NCBI GenBank assembly: GCA_028040005.1
Contig: JAOFKK010000053.1
Location: 1-7,161, forward strand
Direction: 5' to 3'
DNA from: Rickettsiales bacterium
Lineage (GTDB): Bacteria > Pseudomonadota > Alphaproteobacteria > Rickettsiales > UBA1997
Length of the DNA: 7,161 nt
In this document: positions 1 through 6,992 of the stretch, piece after piece
How positions within the stretch are numbered: the first letter of the stretch is position 1
How the letters are laid out: the number at the start of each line of letters is the position of its first letter
Position numbers and translations under genes: made by a program
The notes under the pieces: generated by a model
What the model was told of the DNA's origin: nothing
The model's database searches: none
What the model saw: the letters and a program-made list of their open reading frames with translations, nothing else

Positions 1-1
1 T

Positions 2-1219
2 ATATTTAATGGATCAAGTGCAAAGGATATTTTCGTTTTCAACTCACATTCTGATTCACAAGATGTTATCGAGGACTTTAATTCTTTGGAAGATAAGATA
101 AACTTCGGCAATGTGTTCATAACACTGGATCAAGTTTTATCTAATGCCAAACAAGAAGGTGATGATACAATAATAAATCTTGGCAATAATCAATCAGTAA
201 CTCTTAAAAATGTTGATAAATCAAGCCTTAAAGAAGATACATTTATTTTCAATAGAGTAACTGATTATTTTGACAATAATGTATATTTTAGTTGGAGCGG
301 AGTAACAAGTGCTCATGCCATAAATTCTAGTAGCAACTCATATTGGGCTGGAAATGGTAATAATAGCATTTGGATGCAAGCAGGGAATGATTTTGTTGAT
401 GGTCAAGCTGGTAATGACTTACTTGATGGTCAAGATGGAAATGATCAAATATTAGGAGGTTCGGGTGATGATACATTATTTGGGGGAAGAGGAAGTGATC
501 ATATAGTAGGAGGTCATGATAATGATAAAATTTATGGCGGCGATGATAATGACAAGTTAACAGGAGAAAATGGACATGATTTAATTTTAGGTGGCAATGG
601 CAATGACGGGATATGGGGTCAAGATGGAAATGATACTCTAAAAGGCAATTCTGGAAATGATTTTATATATGCAGGAAACGGAGATGACACTTTGGATGGA
701 GGCGAAGGCAACGACCTTCTTCATGGATATGATGGCAATGATATAATATGGGGAGGAAGTGGTAATGATTATATTTATGCTCAAAATGGAAACGATTTAA
801 TTCATGGTGGCAGTGATGCTGATTTTGTAGATGCAGGATCAGGTGATGATATAATTTATGGAGAAGATGGAAATGACTATTTAAATGGTGATGATGGAAA
901 TGATCAGATTTGGGGCGGTAATGGAAATGACAATCTTAATGGAGGCCTAGATGGTGACATATTAAATGGTGGGTCTGGAGCTGATTCATTTGATTTTTCG
1001 TCGTTGGAAGATTCTTCACTTAATGCTATGGACGAAATTGAAGATTTTGAACAAAGGTCAGATAAAATAAACCTATCTGCAATTGAAGAAGATTTATCTT
1101 TTGAATCTTTTGAATTTGTAGTTGAGAATGGTCATACAATTATTAAAGATAAAAATTCTGATTTTGCTATTGATCTTCAAGGTCAATTTAACATGAATGA
1201 AGATGACTTCATTTTCTAA
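2..1219 (+). CDS. RTX calcium-binding repeat protein, type I secreted (5' end missing)
   Basis: The frame is open from base 2, so the gene enters from the left; the TTG at 86 is an internal Leu codon. 405 residues are visible. Numbered from base 2, residues about 1-82 resemble the C-terminal module of M10/serralysin-type proteases (KDIFVF, then DVIEDF and DKINFG, ending DTFIFN). Residues about 116-332 are 24 contiguous glycine/aspartate nonapeptides of the GGxGxDxUx type, which in this family bind Ca2+ and fold as a parallel beta-roll outside the cell. Residues about 325-405 repeat the first module (DSFDF, DEIEDF, DKINLS) and end with EDDFIF, the acidic-hydrophobic tail expected of an uncleaved type I secretion signal. 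The N-terminal domain that would define activity (protease, adhesin, lipase or other) lies outside the window. No ABC exporter genes are seen here. The product class is secure; its function is unknown. Confidence 0.93.
   Translation: MFNGSSAKDIFVFNSHSDSQDVIEDFNSLEDKINFGNVFITLDQVLSNAKQEGDDTIINLGNNQSVTLKNVDKSSLKEDTFIFNRVTDYFDNNVYFSWSGVTSAHAINSSSNSYWAGNGNNSIWMQAGNDFVDGQAGNDLLDGQDGNDQILGGSGDDTLFGGRGSDHIVGGHDNDKIYGGDDNDKLTGENGHDLILGGNGNDGIWGQDGNDTLKGNSGNDFIYAGNGDDTLDGGEGNDLLHGYDGNDIIWGGSGNDYIYAQNGNDLIHGGSDADFVDAGSGDDIIYGEDGNDYLNGDDGNDQIWGGNGNDNLNGGLDGDILNGGSGADSFDFSSLEDSSLNAMDEIEDFEQRSDKINLSAIEEDLSFESFEFVVENGHTIIKDKNSDFAIDLQGQFNMNEDDFIF
347..997 (+). repeat. 24 tandem RTX nonapeptide repeats (27-bp coding period)
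   Basis: Twenty-four nine-residue units follow one another without a register break, from AGNGNNSIW to GGSGADSFD. Most carry G-N-D or G-D-D at positions 4-6 and a hydrophobic residue at position 8. The first two and a few later ones (GGHDNDKIY, GGSDADFVD, GGLDGDILN) deviate from consensus. At DNA level the units are diverged, so this is an old protein repeat and not a recent tandem duplication. Confidence 0.9.
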
Positions 1220-1239
1220 AAAATCAGAATTAATTATTA

Positions 1240-1274
1240 TTGAGTTAAGATTTATGAATTGAATCTTAACTCAA
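1240..1274. terminator. 13-bp hairpin between convergent genes, candidate bidirectional terminator
   Basis: Bases 1240-1252 (ttgagttaagatt) and 1262-1274 are exact reverse complements around a 9-base loop. The hairpin lies 20 bp after the RTX stop codon and overlaps the last codons and stop of the convergent kinase gene. It is GC-poor and no clean T-run follows directly. On the minus strand a T6 run occurs about 20 bases beyond the stem. Position favours a shared terminator; the sequence is not textbook. Confidence 0.45.
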
Positions 1275-1935
1275 ATTCTGTCCCTTCTCCTAATTCAGAT
1301 TTACAAACAATTTCTCCATCAAAGGCTCTCATAATTCTGCGACAGAATGGTAAGCCAAGACCTGTACCATCTTTCTTGCCAGAGGTAAAAAAGCTTTCAA
1401 AAATCAGTTCCAATTTATCTTTATCAATTCCAGGGCCATAATCTTTAAAATATAGATAATTGCCATCAGATTTTATTTCAGTTCTGATTTCAATTTTTGA
1501 TTTATAATAAAGGGAGTTTTTTAGCAGATTAAAAATAACAAAAATCATCATATTTTCATCGCCTCTAAAAATGAAATCTTGCTCTAAATTAAAATTTACC
1601 AAATCTTTTTCCTCCTCATTTTTATAGGTGAATTGTTTTAGAGCTTTTTTAACCACATCAGAAATTGATAGATCGATAAAATTACTCGTATCAATTTTAC
1701 TTTCCCTGATATTAGCCATAATCATATCAATCATAGCAAGCCCTTGAATCGATGAATCTGCCACCAGATCAATATATTCTATAAGTTCATTTAAATTGTT
1801 TTTCATCAGCTCACAGCATCCCTTGATACCGGCAAGCGGATTTCTTGTTTCATGAGCTATGGAGCCGGCCAAACTTTTAACCTGTTCAATTTTAGCGTGA
1901 CATTCGTCACTACTTTCTTTTATTTTTTTAAACAT
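1252..1935 (-). CDS. short soluble sensor histidine kinase without sensor domain
   Basis: This is a 227-residue kinase core. A helical N-terminus of about 20 residues leads into the H-box (SIAHETRNPLAGI, phospho-acceptor His28) of the DHp domain. The HATPase_c domain follows, with the N-box NLLKNS (136-141), G1 DYGPGID (165-171), F-box FESFF (179-183) and G2 GTGLGL (190-195). All catalytic boxes are present, so it should autophosphorylate. There is no transmembrane segment, PAS, GAF or HAMP domain and no receiver domain, so input and partner are unknown. The H-box is of the HExRNPL type found in NtrB/AtoS-like and CqsS-like kinases. ATG at 1935 is the only plausible start, since an in-frame stop lies five codons upstream. 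No Shine-Dalgarno is visible. It could be a stand-alone cytosolic kinase or the surviving core of a larger membrane kinase. No response regulator gene is adjacent. Confidence 0.88.
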   Translation of the reverse strand: MFKKIKESSDECHAKIEQVKSLAGSIAHETRNPLAGIKGCCELMKNNLNELIEYIDLVADSSIQGLAMIDMIMANIRESKIDTSNFIDLSISDVVKKALKQFTYKNEEEKDLVNFNLEQDFIFRGDENMMIFVIFNLLKNSLYYKSKIEIRTEIKSDGNYLYFKDYGPGIDKDKLELIFESFFTSGKKDGTGLGLPFCRRIMRAFDGEIVCKSELGEGTEFELRFNS

Positions 1936-2013
1936 AATTAGAAAAATTTAAGGTTGTTAAAATAATTACCATATTTATAATAGCTAAATCAACTTTAGAG
2001 AAGATATAAACAC

Positions 2014-2040
2014 TACTATTGAACTCTATAATACTATTAA
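2014..2040 (+). promoter_or_regulatory. predicted -10 box of the XRE gene within a direct repeat
   Basis: A perfect TATAAT (2027-2032) lies 35 bp before the XRE start codon, without a convincing -35 box at 16-18 bp. A 7-bp direct repeat TACTATT (2014-2020 and 2032-2038, 18 bp apart) brackets it and could be a regulator-binding element. The evidence is weak and positional. Confidence 0.35.
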
Positions 2041-2056
2041 AACACTGACTAATCAA
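2021..2056 (-). promoter_or_regulatory. predicted sigma70-like promoter of the histidine kinase gene
   Basis: On the minus strand TTGATT (2051-2056) is followed after exactly 17 bp by TATTAT (2028-2033). These match 4/6 and 5/6 of the sigma70 consensus. Initiation near 2021 would give a leader of about 85 bases before the kinase ATG. Its -10 box overlaps the -10-like box of the opposite XRE gene. Confidence 0.5.
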
Positions 2057-2067
2057 GTTAATAACGC

Positions 2068-2307
2068 ATGAATATCATCATTAATTATAAACAATGCAAA
2101 GCTGCCAGAGCGCTTTTGGATTGGAGTCAGGAAGATTTAAGCCAAAAAGCAGAAGTTGCCAAGGCGACCATCGGTGATTTTGAAAGAGGTGCTAGGAATT
2201 TAAGAATTGAGACAATGCAGAAAGTTGTTGCTGTGCTTGAAAATGAGGGTATTAGATTTGAGGGAGAGGGAAGTAGAATTTTAGTTGAGTTAAATCCTAA
2301 AAATTAG
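2068..2307 (+). CDS. small XRE/HTH_3-family transcriptional regulator
   Basis: This 79-residue protein is essentially one Cro/CI-type DNA-binding domain. Residues about 8-58 form it, with the helix-turn-helix at about 20-41 (WSQEDLSQKAEV followed by KATIGDFERG). The tail IRFEGEG is typical of short single-domain regulators common in Alphaproteobacteria. The start is fixed: an in-frame TAA lies two codons upstream of the ATG. No Shine-Dalgarno is visible. It diverges from the histidine kinase gene across a 132-bp spacer, so autoregulation and control of the kinase are plausible. Its stop codon overlaps the stop of the convergent last gene of the AbiE/primase-helicase operon. Whether it regulates that operon is not shown by the sequence. 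The family call is firm; the target genes are inference. Confidence 0.9.
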   Translation: MNIIINYKQCKAARALLDWSQEDLSQKAEVAKATIGDFERGARNLRIETMQKVVAVLENEGIRFEGEGSRILVELNPKN

Positions 2308-2834
2308 CTCTTATTATGCTTTATGTCATCAACGGTTGAATCAACATCATATCCCGTAATCTCTTCTATTTTTCCTTCAAAATCCTTCATTTTTCTGTAA
2401 TATTTATCATATTCCTCTGGGATTTCTTTCAGGATATCAAGTACAATATCATAAACCTCTTGCAGCGCACATTCTATATCTTCTTCACGATATCCATATT
2501 CTTCACAGAAATTTATTGCCTCATTTAAAAATAAAAAGGCAAGTTCCATTGAGGTATTATGGTCATTGGTTGATTTTTTGTAATCCTCAACTGCTTTTTG
2601 GGCTTTATCAATAAAAATAGGTTCATTTTTAAAAGGATCAGGATTTAGGGCTTTAACAATAATTTTCTTATACGGTTCAATTGTATTAATTGTAAAATCT
2701 AAGAATCTTGCCTCAAGAAAATATTTATTTTGATCACTGAGTTCATATAGTTCTTTGACAATATCGACAGCATTAGACCTTTTGCCCAGTTCTACCTTAA
2801 TTTCATTCCAATGATTTTGAGATTTTTTAGCCAT
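2304..2834 (-). CDS. unrecognised acidic helical protein, last gene of the conflict operon
   Basis: I do not recognise a family for this 176-residue protein. It is highly charged and acidic (about 38 Asp/Glu against 25 Lys/Arg by my count). It looks mostly alpha-helical, with amphipathic stretches at about 20-62, 73-110 and 117-160. The second half is rich in Glu, Asp and Tyr (ECALQEVYDIVLDILKEIPEEYDKYYRKM). It has no signal peptide, membrane segment, cysteine cluster or nucleotide-binding motif. Its ATG overlaps the helicase stop by 8 bp (ATGGCTAA), with no separate Shine-Dalgarno, so it is probably translationally coupled. That placement suggests a helicase partner, an immunity or regulatory subunit, or a DNA-mimic-like acidic protein; none is supported by a motif. 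Its 3' end overlaps the convergent XRE gene by 4 bp. Confidence 0.75.
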   Translation of the reverse strand: MAKKSQNHWNEIKVELGKRSNAVDIVKELYELSDQNKYFLEARFLDFTINTIEPYKKIIVKALNPDPFKNEPIFIDKAQKAVEDYKKSTNDHNTSMELAFLFLNEAINFCEEYGYREEDIECALQEVYDIVLDILKEIPEEYDKYYRKMKDFEGKIEEITGYDVDSTVDDIKHNKS

Positions 2835-5223
2835 TTTGAATTCTATAATTTGATTTATTGTAAAATTTAACTCTATTTTTATACATTTTCAGCGCAATAG
2901 TGCTGTAAGAATCTAAATAATCATAGATTTTAATGTCGGTTTTATCTTTATGGTAACGATTTAACCTCCCTGCATATTGAACCATCCTTCCTTCAAAAGA
3001 CAGAGGCAATCCCAGAATCAAAGTATCAAGCTCAGCAATATCTACACCTTCGCCAATTAGAGATGAAGTAGCAAAAAGACAGTATTTATTATCTTGTTCG
3101 TAGGATTCTTGCAACTCTGCTAAGATTTCCCTTCTGATTTTAGCTGATAATTCACCATCTAATCTGAATAATTTTGCCTTATAATTTTTATCTAATTTTT
3201 TTTCTGTTTTTTCTTTTAAAACTTTTAAATGTTCTTTACGATCAGAAATAACCAGAGTTGTTCTGTTATCATTAAGCGTGGCAGTAATATCTTCTACTAT
3301 CATATTATTCCTATTCTCATTTTCGGTAAGCTCTGACCATAACATGTGAATAGGAAGATTATTGCCAGCTTCGTCATTAAATCTAAATCCAGTTTCTTTT
3401 ATAATTACTGATTTTGCTAAATTCTTTTCAGTCTCAGATTCCATATTATGAACAACATCACCACATTGATAAAATAATAATTTTTCTAAACCATCTTTCC
3501 TGTATGGGGTAGCAGTTAATCCTAGAATATATCTTGCTTTTACTTGCTTTAGAACATCTTCAAAAGATATAGCTGGAATATGATGGCACTCATCAATAAT
3601 TATGTGGTCATAATTTGATAAAAATTCTTTTACATTTTCCATTCTTGTCAAAGTTTGCAGCATCGCTATATCAATCTTGTTTTTTGGCTTCTTCTTGGCG
3701 CCAGCCACAATGCCAATTTCTTTTTTATCAAAATCAGTAAATTCTAAGATTCTTGATTGCCATTGATTAATTAGCGGTTGCTTGTGAACCAAAACTAAAG
3801 TTGGCAATTTTCGTTTAGCAATCAAATAGCAACCCATAACTGTTTTACCACAACCTGGAGTGGCTACTAAAACACCCGCTTCTTGTTTAGAGAATTTTCT
3901 GGTTGCCTGCTTTTGGGATTTGGTTAATTCACCTGTAAATTTAATTTTAATTTTTTTAAATTTTGGTCTTTTATCAATTATTTCAATTTCGGCTTTTGCC
4001 TCTTGCAGTAAGGCTGTGGCTTTATTTAAAATACCTCTTGGTAAAAGAATGTGATCTTTTCTAACTTCTCCAGCAAAAATAAATCTACTCAATGGGTAAG
4101 TTGGCAATCTCATCCGCATTTTTTTATAAAATTCTATATTTGGAAAAGTTGCTAATCTTTTTAATTTAGTAATTAATCTGCTAGGAATTGACTTTGTTGG
4201 GATAATAATTTGCGCATCTTTTGTAATTATTATTTTTTGCCCCGAAATATCTGGAATCTTTTCTTTTGAGTCGTCTCTTAGAATATTTTCATCAGTTTTT
4301 GCTGCTACCTCCTCATCAAAATTAAAATCAGAAAATAGATCTGCTGAATATTTACTAATGATATTTCGAATATCAAAATCTGAAAGCAAATGAATATTTG
4401 AAAGGTAGTCCCATTGATCGGGGATTGCATTTAGATTTTGATCTAAAAATACACAATTGCCTAATTCTCTCTTATCTTTTTGTAATGGCAAAGCGATCAA
4501 ATTACCAAAGCCACCTTTTGGCAATAAATCCTGATTTGGAAAGAATCTGTCAAAACTATCAAATTTTATAATATGGCAATTTTCTTGAGCCTTTGATAAA
4601 ATTAATGTTCCAAGTTGCCTTGCTATTCTTGCTTCAATTTTTTCACTAAAAAATATCCAAGCATGCGATCCATTTCCTGATCTTGATTTCTCAATTGCAA
4701 CTTCAATCCCTAATTCATTTGCAGATTTTTTGTAATTTATGACTGCAACTTCCCAATCTTTACCATCGAAATCACAAGCTATAAATTTGCAACTATCATC
4801 AAAATCAATGGCATAAGTTCCAATTATTTGTTTTCCCCTTAAATGATCATTTATTACATTTTCATTAAGCTGGGCAAAGCTTTGACTATGACAGTCTGAA
4901 CATTTTATTTTTGGCTTATTACAAATTTCTCTTACCCACTCATTATTACAAACTGGCGAATATCCTTTTGTGCCTTTATTATGATTAATCCATAATTTAG
5001 GAAATACTGAAGTTCTACAAACAAATAATCTATGAAATAATTTTATTTTATCTTCAGGAGATTCAGCAATTTTTGAGAGGATTTTAGTGCCAAGATAGAT
5101 TTTGTTTTGATTGTTACTTAATTCTAATTGCTCAAGATGTGAGATTTCTTCTAGGATTGATTTTTCTTTGAGATGCAAATCATCTAATTCTTTTTTTAAT
5201 TGGATGATTTTTTCTAAAGTCAT
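2827..5223 (-). CDS. TOTE-type archaeo-eukaryotic primase fused to SF2 helicase
   Basis: The 798-residue protein begins with a coiled coil (about 2-38), followed by a likely zinc-binding cluster with Cys92, Cys101, Cys108 and Cys111. An archaeo-eukaryotic primase-like domain spans about 125-285. It carries the catalytic DFD (151-153), the SGxGSHAW motif (182-189, His187) and the FDSFDRFFPNQD segment with Asp225. The run LPKGGFGNLIALPLQ (234-248) is characteristic of the primases named after TOTE conflict systems. After a linker and a helicase N-terminal region (about 340-430), the superfamily 2 motor shows Walker A ATPGCGKT (454-461), DECHH (544-548), TATP (570-573), GEGVDIAELD (724-733) and QYAGRLNR (749-756). 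All key residues are intact. The family is predicted to act on nucleic acids in biological conflicts. I see no nuclease domain after the helicase. Its ATG overlaps the toxin stop (ATGA). Confidence 0.9.
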   Translation of the reverse strand: MTLEKIIQLKKELDDLHLKEKSILEEISHLEQLELSNNQNKIYLGTKILSKIAESPEDKIKLFHRLFVCRTSVFPKLWINHNKGTKGYSPVCNNEWVREICNKPKIKCSDCHSQSFAQLNENVINDHLRGKQIIGTYAIDFDDSCKFIACDFDGKDWEVAVINYKKSANELGIEVAIEKSRSGNGSHAWIFFSEKIEARIARQLGTLILSKAQENCHIIKFDSFDRFFPNQDLLPKGGFGNLIALPLQKDKRELGNCVFLDQNLNAIPDQWDYLSNIHLLSDFDIRNIISKYSADLFSDFNFDEEVAAKTDENILRDDSKEKIPDISGQKIIITKDAQIIIPTKSIPSRLITKLKRLATFPNIEFYKKMRMRLPTYPLSRFIFAGEVRKDHILLPRGILNKATALLQEAKAEIEIIDKRPKFKKIKIKFTGELTKSQKQATRKFSKQEAGVLVATPGCGKTVMGCYLIAKRKLPTLVLVHKQPLINQWQSRILEFTDFDKKEIGIVAGAKKKPKNKIDIAMLQTLTRMENVKEFLSNYDHIIIDECHHIPAISFEDVLKQVKARYILGLTATPYRKDGLEKLLFYQCGDVVHNMESETEKNLAKSVIIKETGFRFNDEAGNNLPIHMLWSELTENENRNNMIVEDITATLNDNRTTLVISDRKEHLKVLKEKTEKKLDKNYKAKLFRLDGELSAKIRREILAELQESYEQDNKYCLFATSSLIGEGVDIAELDTLILGLPLSFEGRMVQYAGRLNRYHKDKTDIKIYDYLDSYSTIALKMYKNRVKFYNKSNYRIQNG

Positions 5224-6293
5224 GAATGTTTGTTATTATTTGCTATCAAAGAATTTTCAAAATCCTGCAGCTTTAAAAGCATTGCTTCAAATTTTGGAAA
5301 ATCCTTAAAAAACATCTCTTCCATATTTTTGTAGTCTTTTTTAATTTCAGTCATTCGGGACTCGTTTGGAATTAATTTAATATCAAAGAATTTTTTAATT
5401 TTGCTGTAATCAACCCAACTCTCATTCCAGAAATCATGTTTGTTTTTAACGACTGCTTCTAAAATTTCTAAATCATCTATTGGATTAATATTTAAGCCAT
5501 TTACTAATATGGAATAAACATCATAATAATGTCTGGAGTAATTTTGATTAATTGGCTTTTCTTCAGGACGAAGAGTTATTGAGTGAAGGATTAGTAATTT
5601 TTCGGTAAAATTTCTTTTGATGGAAAGGGTATTAACTTCAAATTCATCAAAATAATCAGATAATATTTCTTTTGCATATGGCTTGATAATCTTCTTTTCT
5701 GATGGCCATATTCCACCTAAAGCACCAAATTCTAATTTTATTTTTGGTTTGATGTAGTTGTAATTATTATTTTCCAAGGCAATTACAAAGCCATCTTCTG
5801 TTGTTAATACTTCGTTATTTTCGGTTGCTAAAATATCGGATGGAGAATGAGGAAAATTAAAAAATAAAGTTGTGTTATTTTTATCCTCTTCATCAAAAAC
5901 TAGCTCATAATTCTTGCTTCCAAGATCAGCATTAAACACTGTTTTTAAAATTGGTAAAATTTCATTTTCTACAAATTTTCTAGCCGCTTTTCTGTTTCTA
6001 GATTTAATTTTATCAATTTTTTGTGACTGACCACTAATTTCCAAAACATTTGAATTAATGGTAATATCAACATCTTCTGAAAATCTGCTAATTGCATCAT
6101 AGGCTTTTGAGAGGCAAGTACCACCTTTAAAAATAAGATTATTTTTCAATACTTCATTTGAAAATAATTTTTGCAAAACATAGCAAACCCAAATATCCTT
6201 TTCGACAATATCAAATCTTAAACCAAGATCATTCGCCACCTTCTGAATTAAGTTTTTTCTTTCACTGGAATTTAGTTTAATAAATTTTTTCAT
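5220..6293 (-). CDS. AbiEii/AbiGii-family nucleotidyltransferase (predicted toxin)
   Basis: This 357-residue protein has the DNA polymerase beta-like nucleotidyltransferase signature of the AbiEii family. FKGGTCLSKAY (55-65) is the NTP-binding motif, and RFSEDVDI (70-77) carries the metal-binding Asp74 and Asp76. Downstream lie KPKIKLEFG (182-190), FTEKLLILHS (229-238) and RHYYDVYSIL (254-263), matching the later conserved motifs. FDIVEKDIWVCYVLQ (27-41) is the usual N-terminal family segment. Length is near the upper end for the family. Related AbiEii and MenT enzymes are type IV toxins; MenT proteins modify tRNA 3' ends and so block translation. The gene starts directly after the stop of the DUF6088 gene (TAGATG) and runs into the primase-helicase gene. 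All catalytic residues seem present, so an active enzyme is expected; its substrate cannot be read from sequence. Confidence 0.92.
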   Translation of the reverse strand: MKKFIKLNSSERKNLIQKVANDLGLRFDIVEKDIWVCYVLQKLFSNEVLKNNLIFKGGTCLSKAYDAISRFSEDVDITINSNVLEISGQSQKIDKIKSRNRKAARKFVENEILPILKTVFNADLGSKNYELVFDEEDKNNTTLFFNFPHSPSDILATENNEVLTTEDGFVIALENNNYNYIKPKIKLEFGALGGIWPSEKKIIKPYAKEILSDYFDEFEVNTLSIKRNFTEKLLILHSITLRPEEKPINQNYSRHYYDVYSILVNGLNINPIDDLEILEAVVKNKHDFWNESWVDYSKIKKFFDIKLIPNESRMTEIKKDYKNMEEMFFKDFPKFEAMLLKLQDFENSLIANNNKHS

Positions 6294-6893
6294 CTATGTG
6301 GTATTTAGTTTGTAGATAATATCTGCCATCCAAGAAGAAAGATTGCTCGACATTTTAGTTAAATATTTTTTATCAACAGAATTTAATATCGATGCGCATC
6401 TATTTAAGATATCGTCAGTAATGTTATTTTTACCTAAATAGCTTAAAGCATTTAAAATTAGCATTATTTTACTTGGAGCATCAATAGGAGGATTAATTTT
6501 AGTATGTTTGAAGCAAATTATATTATTGCCAATTTTTCTCTTAAACGATCTTCCTGTAGTGAAGTAATTATTTTGAGCCGGCACTTGATTGGAAAAACCT
6601 AAAATATTAGCACAAACCGCTCCAGAAGGAAAAATTGATACCCCTAAAGAATGAGCAATTGCCTTTGCAATATCATCAATTGATGGCGGAATAACTCCAA
6701 TATCTTTTTGAACAATGGGATAATAGTAAATTCCCCAACCAATTCTTGTAATAAAACCATCATCAATTAATCTAGTTAAATTCTTATCAATAGTATTTCT
6801 AGTTGATAGGTCAGCAAAATCTTTAGCACAAAAAACCCAGCCTCTTTTTTTGGATTTTATTCTTTGTAGGATTTTGTCTTTTATAGCACTCAT
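6294..6893 (-). CDS. DUF6088/AbiEi-like winged-helix protein (predicted antitoxin and repressor)
   Basis: The 199-residue protein opens with a winged-helix domain (about 1-60). A helix pair spans DKILQRIKSKKRGWVFCAKDF and TIDKNLTRLIDDGFI, and the wing ITRIGWGIYYYP (48-59) is the hallmark of AbiEi-type antitoxins and DUF6088 proteins. The segment about 72-135 (DIAKAIAHSLGVSIFPSGA, then KRKIGNNIICFKHT) resembles the beta-rich middle part of these proteins. The C-terminal 60 residues are helical. In AbiE systems this partner counteracts the nucleotidyltransferase and represses its own operon by binding repeats at the promoter. Here it is the first gene, directly abutting the toxin gene. ATG at 6893 lies about 30 bases after the predicted start site, preceded only by a weak GGGTAA sequence. 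The antitoxin role rests on pairing and family resemblance. Confidence 0.85.
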   Translation of the reverse strand: MSAIKDKILQRIKSKKRGWVFCAKDFADLSTRNTIDKNLTRLIDDGFITRIGWGIYYYPIVQKDIGVIPPSIDDIAKAIAHSLGVSIFPSGAVCANILGFSNQVPAQNNYFTTGRSFKRKIGNNIICFKHTKINPPIDAPSKIMLILNALSYLGKNNITDDILNRCASILNSVDKKYLTKMSSNLSSWMADIIYKLNTT

Positions 6894-6931
6894 AGCTTAC
6901 CCAAAAGTAATTAAATTAAAGTCATAAATAT

Positions 6932-6960
6932 ATGATAATATTTCTGACAATAAAAGTCAA
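6932..6960 (-). promoter_or_regulatory. predicted sigma70-like promoter of the four-gene operon
   Basis: On the minus strand TTGACT (6955-6960) and TATCAT (6932-6937) each match 5/6 of consensus and are 17 bp apart. Transcription would start near 6925, giving a leader of roughly 30 bases. The -35 box is part of an inverted repeat TGAC-7-GTCA (6945-6959). The word TGACTTT recurs downstream of the -10 box. These are candidate operator elements for the winged-helix product of the first gene. Confidence 0.6.
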
Positions 6961-6992
6961 TAAATATTGCCTTGATAAGATAAGGAAAAGAG

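Noticed and set aside
86..88. TTG as the start codon of the RTX gene
   Set aside because: The same frame is open to base 2 and encodes module residues (KDIFVF, DVIEDF) directly before it, so the TTG is internal.
347..997. Regular 27-bp periodicity suggesting a CRISPR array or DNA satellite
   Set aside because: It is in frame and encodes RTX nonapeptides; the units are diverged and there are no spacers.
1259..1441. Plus-strand open frame of 60 codons
   Set aside because: It lies wholly inside the histidine kinase gene on the other strand, which has all its family motifs; no family features of its own.
3860..4054. Plus-strand open frame of 64 codons
   Set aside because: Antisense to the primase-helicase around its Walker A region; no recognisable protein.
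5111..5308. Plus-strand open frame of 65 codons
   Set aside because: Antisense to the junction of the nucleotidyltransferase and primase-helicase genes; low-complexity product with no motif.
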